From Alphaproteobacteria bacterium (GTDB lineage Bacteria; Pseudomonadota; Alphaproteobacteria; Micropepsales; Micropepsaceae), in the NCBI GenBank assembly GCA_013389115.1, contig JACADY010000031.1, positions 1-64,000 on the forward strand: 64,000 nucleotides of DNA, given 5' to 3'. Positions 62,519 through 64,000 of this stretch are shown here, one piece after another. Each line of letters opens with the position of its first letter. Positions within the stretch are counted from its first letter, which is position 1. The notes under the pieces were generated by a model, which saw nothing but the letters and a program-made list of their open reading frames with translations, had not been told where the DNA came from and ran no database searches. A program made the translations under genes and the position numbers.

Positions 62519-64000
62519 GCGGAGCCATCAATGCGATAGGGGCGTTTCGCCGGCGCGCGGTGAGGGAAGAAGCGCTCCGCGATTGCATCGGAGAGATGGA
62601 GAATCTCTGCCTCGATCTCCTTTGCGCCTTCCGTGCCAATGGCGATGCCATCGACCGTCTCGACTGCGGCGGCAAGGCGGATCACCACACGCTGCGGCTC
62701 CTCCAGCACGCCGTCCTCGTGCAGACGGGGAAGCGCCTCCATGTGCTCCTTCAATTGCCGGATCTGAAAGGCCGCCGAGCGCGGATTGAACGGATCAAGC
62801 AGCACGAGGTCGCGCACCGGCGCAAGGGCAAGGCCGCCCATGTAACGCGAGCGGTAAATGATCTGGGAATCGATGAGGTCGAGCAGGACGTCGAGGTCAT
62901 CAAGACCGGCATCCTCGCGCGCGAAGATCTGCATGTATTGACAGCAATGGATCGCCCGCTCGAGGCGGCGGCCAATATCGAGAAAGCGCCAGCCCGCCGC
63001 GCGGTTCATGTTCTCCTGGGCGAGACCGGAAAAGGCGGCCAACGCCTGAAGGCCACGATCGGCGCGGGCAAGGGCTTCTGTCTCGGTCATGCGCACAGCG
63101 TCGTCGTCGCGGCTCGTCAACTGCGCGATATCTCCCAGCACCCGCCAGGCGTCGGGCGAGAGGCGCTCGCGCATGCCGGAGGCCGTGCGGCGGGCAGCCG
63201 CAACGAGGTTGTAGACGCTACCCATGGCCTCGCGATTGACCATCACGGCGGCGACGACCTCCGGCGCGGTTGCCTCCAGAAGCGCGCGGGGGGCGGCCTC
63301 CCAGGTGATGAGGAGATGGTGCAGGTGCTCCAACGTCGCGCCTTCGCCATGCCGGGGGCCGTCCGATTCCATCACGCTTGCGCAAGCCGTGCGGACAAGC
63401 CGCAACGTGCCTTCGAGACGCTCCAAGTAACGGCCGAGCCAGAAGAGATTGTCGGCGGCGCGGCTGGGAAGTGGGCCCGTGAGGCGCCTCACACGGGTGT
63501 GTTCGCCGCTCGTCAGAAGCGAGACGCGCTCGACCGGCTTGCTGCTCAACACCCAGACATCGGCGGATCGGACGCCTGCACCCATCGAAATCGCGCGCGC
63601 GTCGGCCTTTTCAGAGATGCGGGCAAAACCGCCAGGCATGACCGTCCAGCCCTGCGCGGTCGCGGCCGCGTAGACGCGCAGCACGAAGGGTTTGGGTGAA
63701 AGCCTGCCGTCCGCCCAGATGGGGGTCGTCGACAGACGAACGACTTCCTGAGCGACGAAATCCATGGGCCGGTCCTTGAACTGGCGGCGCAGGCGTGCCT
63801 TGGCGGGGGCGTCGAGCTCGGCAGGCAGGATATGGGGACCGCCGGTGAACGCGGGCGCAATGGCAAGGGCATCGAGCTCTGCTTCGACCTTTTGACGCTC
63901 CTTCGTCTGACCGCACCACCATGTGGCGGTATTGGGCAGGCGCAAAGGTTCACCCAGCAGCTTTTCGGCCAGCGCCGGCATGAAACTCAAAAGGGCACGC
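62515..64000 (-). CDS. Circularly permuted ATP-grasp/alpha-E fusion (partial, runs off right edge)
   Basis: The reading frame is open from 62515 to the window edge, about 494 residues; the nearest Met at 63990 is internal. The visible N-part (residues about 1-175) has EKLLGEPLRLPNTATWWCGQ and PMDFVAQEVVRLSTTP, the end of the circularly permuted ATP-grasp module. From about 180 to 490 is the alpha-E domain with AADNLFWLGRYLERLEGT, all helical, ending in a basic tail. The remaining ATP-grasp domain with ATP-binding residues is outside. It overlaps the transglutaminase by 4 bases, so the two act together, possibly in ligating a peptide-like compound. Confidence 0.9.
   Translation of the reverse strand, partial: RALLSFMPALAEKLLGEPLRLPNTATWWCGQTKERQKVEAELDALAIAPAFTGGPHILPAELDAPAKARLRRQFKDRPMDFVAQEVVRLSTTPIWADGRLSPKPFVLRVYAAATAQGWTVMPGGFARISEKADARAISMGAGVRSADVWVLSSKPVERVSLLTSGEHTRVRRLTGPLPSRAADNLFWLGRYLERLEGTLRLVRTACASVMESDGPRHGEGATLEHLHHLLITWEAAPRALLEATAPEVVAAVMVNREAMGSVYNLVAAARRTASGMRERLSPDAWRVLGDIAQLTSRDDDAVRMTETEALARADRGLQALAAFSGLAQENMNRAAGWRFLDIGRRLERAIHCCQYMQIFAREDAGLDDLDVLLDLIDSQIIYRSRYMGGLALAPVRDLVLLDPFNPRSAAFQIRQLKEHMEALPRLHEDGVLEEPQRVVIRLAAAVETVDGIAIGTEGAKEIEAEILHLSDAIAERFFPHRAPAKRPYRIDGSA

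Overview
The window is GC-rich DNA from an alphaproteobacterium. The genus cannot be named from sequence alone. The phage head/tail genes are of the type common in Rhodobacterales and Hyphomicrobiales prophages, and the chromosomal genes (katG, aromatic catabolism, RbbA-type exporter, ATP-grasp/alpha-E plus transglutaminase pair) fit the same class. No rRNA, tRNA, CRISPR array or intact insertion sequence was seen.

Region 1 (1 to about 22.2 kb) is the late module of a tailed, siphovirus-like prophage whose left part lies outside the window. All late genes are on the + strand in canonical order: small and large terminase, gpW-like joiner, portal, prohead protease fused to the major capsid protein, DUF2190 decoration protein, head-tail joining proteins, tail terminator, tail tube, tail assembly chaperone with an A_AAA_AAC slippery heptamer and an overlapping -1 frame, tape measure, DUF2460, DUF2163, NlpC/P60 peptidase, large tail-tip protein, fibre-like protein, and a lysis cassette (M15 peptidase with membrane tail, Rz-like inner spanin, overlapping Rz1-like lipoprotein).

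Region 2 (about 22.2 to 37.03 kb) is a defence island on the - strand, less GC-rich than its surroundings. Its core is one tight operon: AlpA-like regulator, hsdM, a full-length DUF262/GmrSD-type nuclease, a phosphoribosyltransferase-fold protein, an HsdS with an N-terminal NADAR (ADP-ribose-processing) domain, and hsdR. This composite of type I restriction-modification, modification-dependent restriction and ADP-ribose/PRPP chemistry is the most unusual system in the window. Upstream are a second AlpA-like regulator, a zinc-ribbon PD-(D/E)XK-like nuclease gene, a frameshifted gene in the same reading frame as the nuclease, a small recombinase-associated gene, and the C-terminal fragment of a large serine recombinase. 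The recombinase fragment abuts the 3' half of a vapC toxin gene at about 37.03 kb, which marks the likely right edge of the imported DNA.

Region 3 (37.3 to 64 kb) looks like chromosomal backbone with metabolic and transport functions: katG; a small membrane protein; a TetR-controlled aromatic catabolic operon (ring-cleavage VOC dioxygenase, FAH-family hydrolase, FAD monooxygenase, acyl-CoA ligase) with an inverted-repeat operator; an enoyl-CoA hydratase; a MacAB/Lol-type adaptor-ATPase-double-permease operon; a type I secretion adaptor/ABC pair without visible substrate or outer-membrane partner; a Baeyer-Villiger-type flavoprotein monooxygenase with an upstream FNR-like box and a downstream terminator; a HlyD-RbbA-YhhJ exporter operon; and a transglutaminase/alpha-E gene pair running off the right edge.
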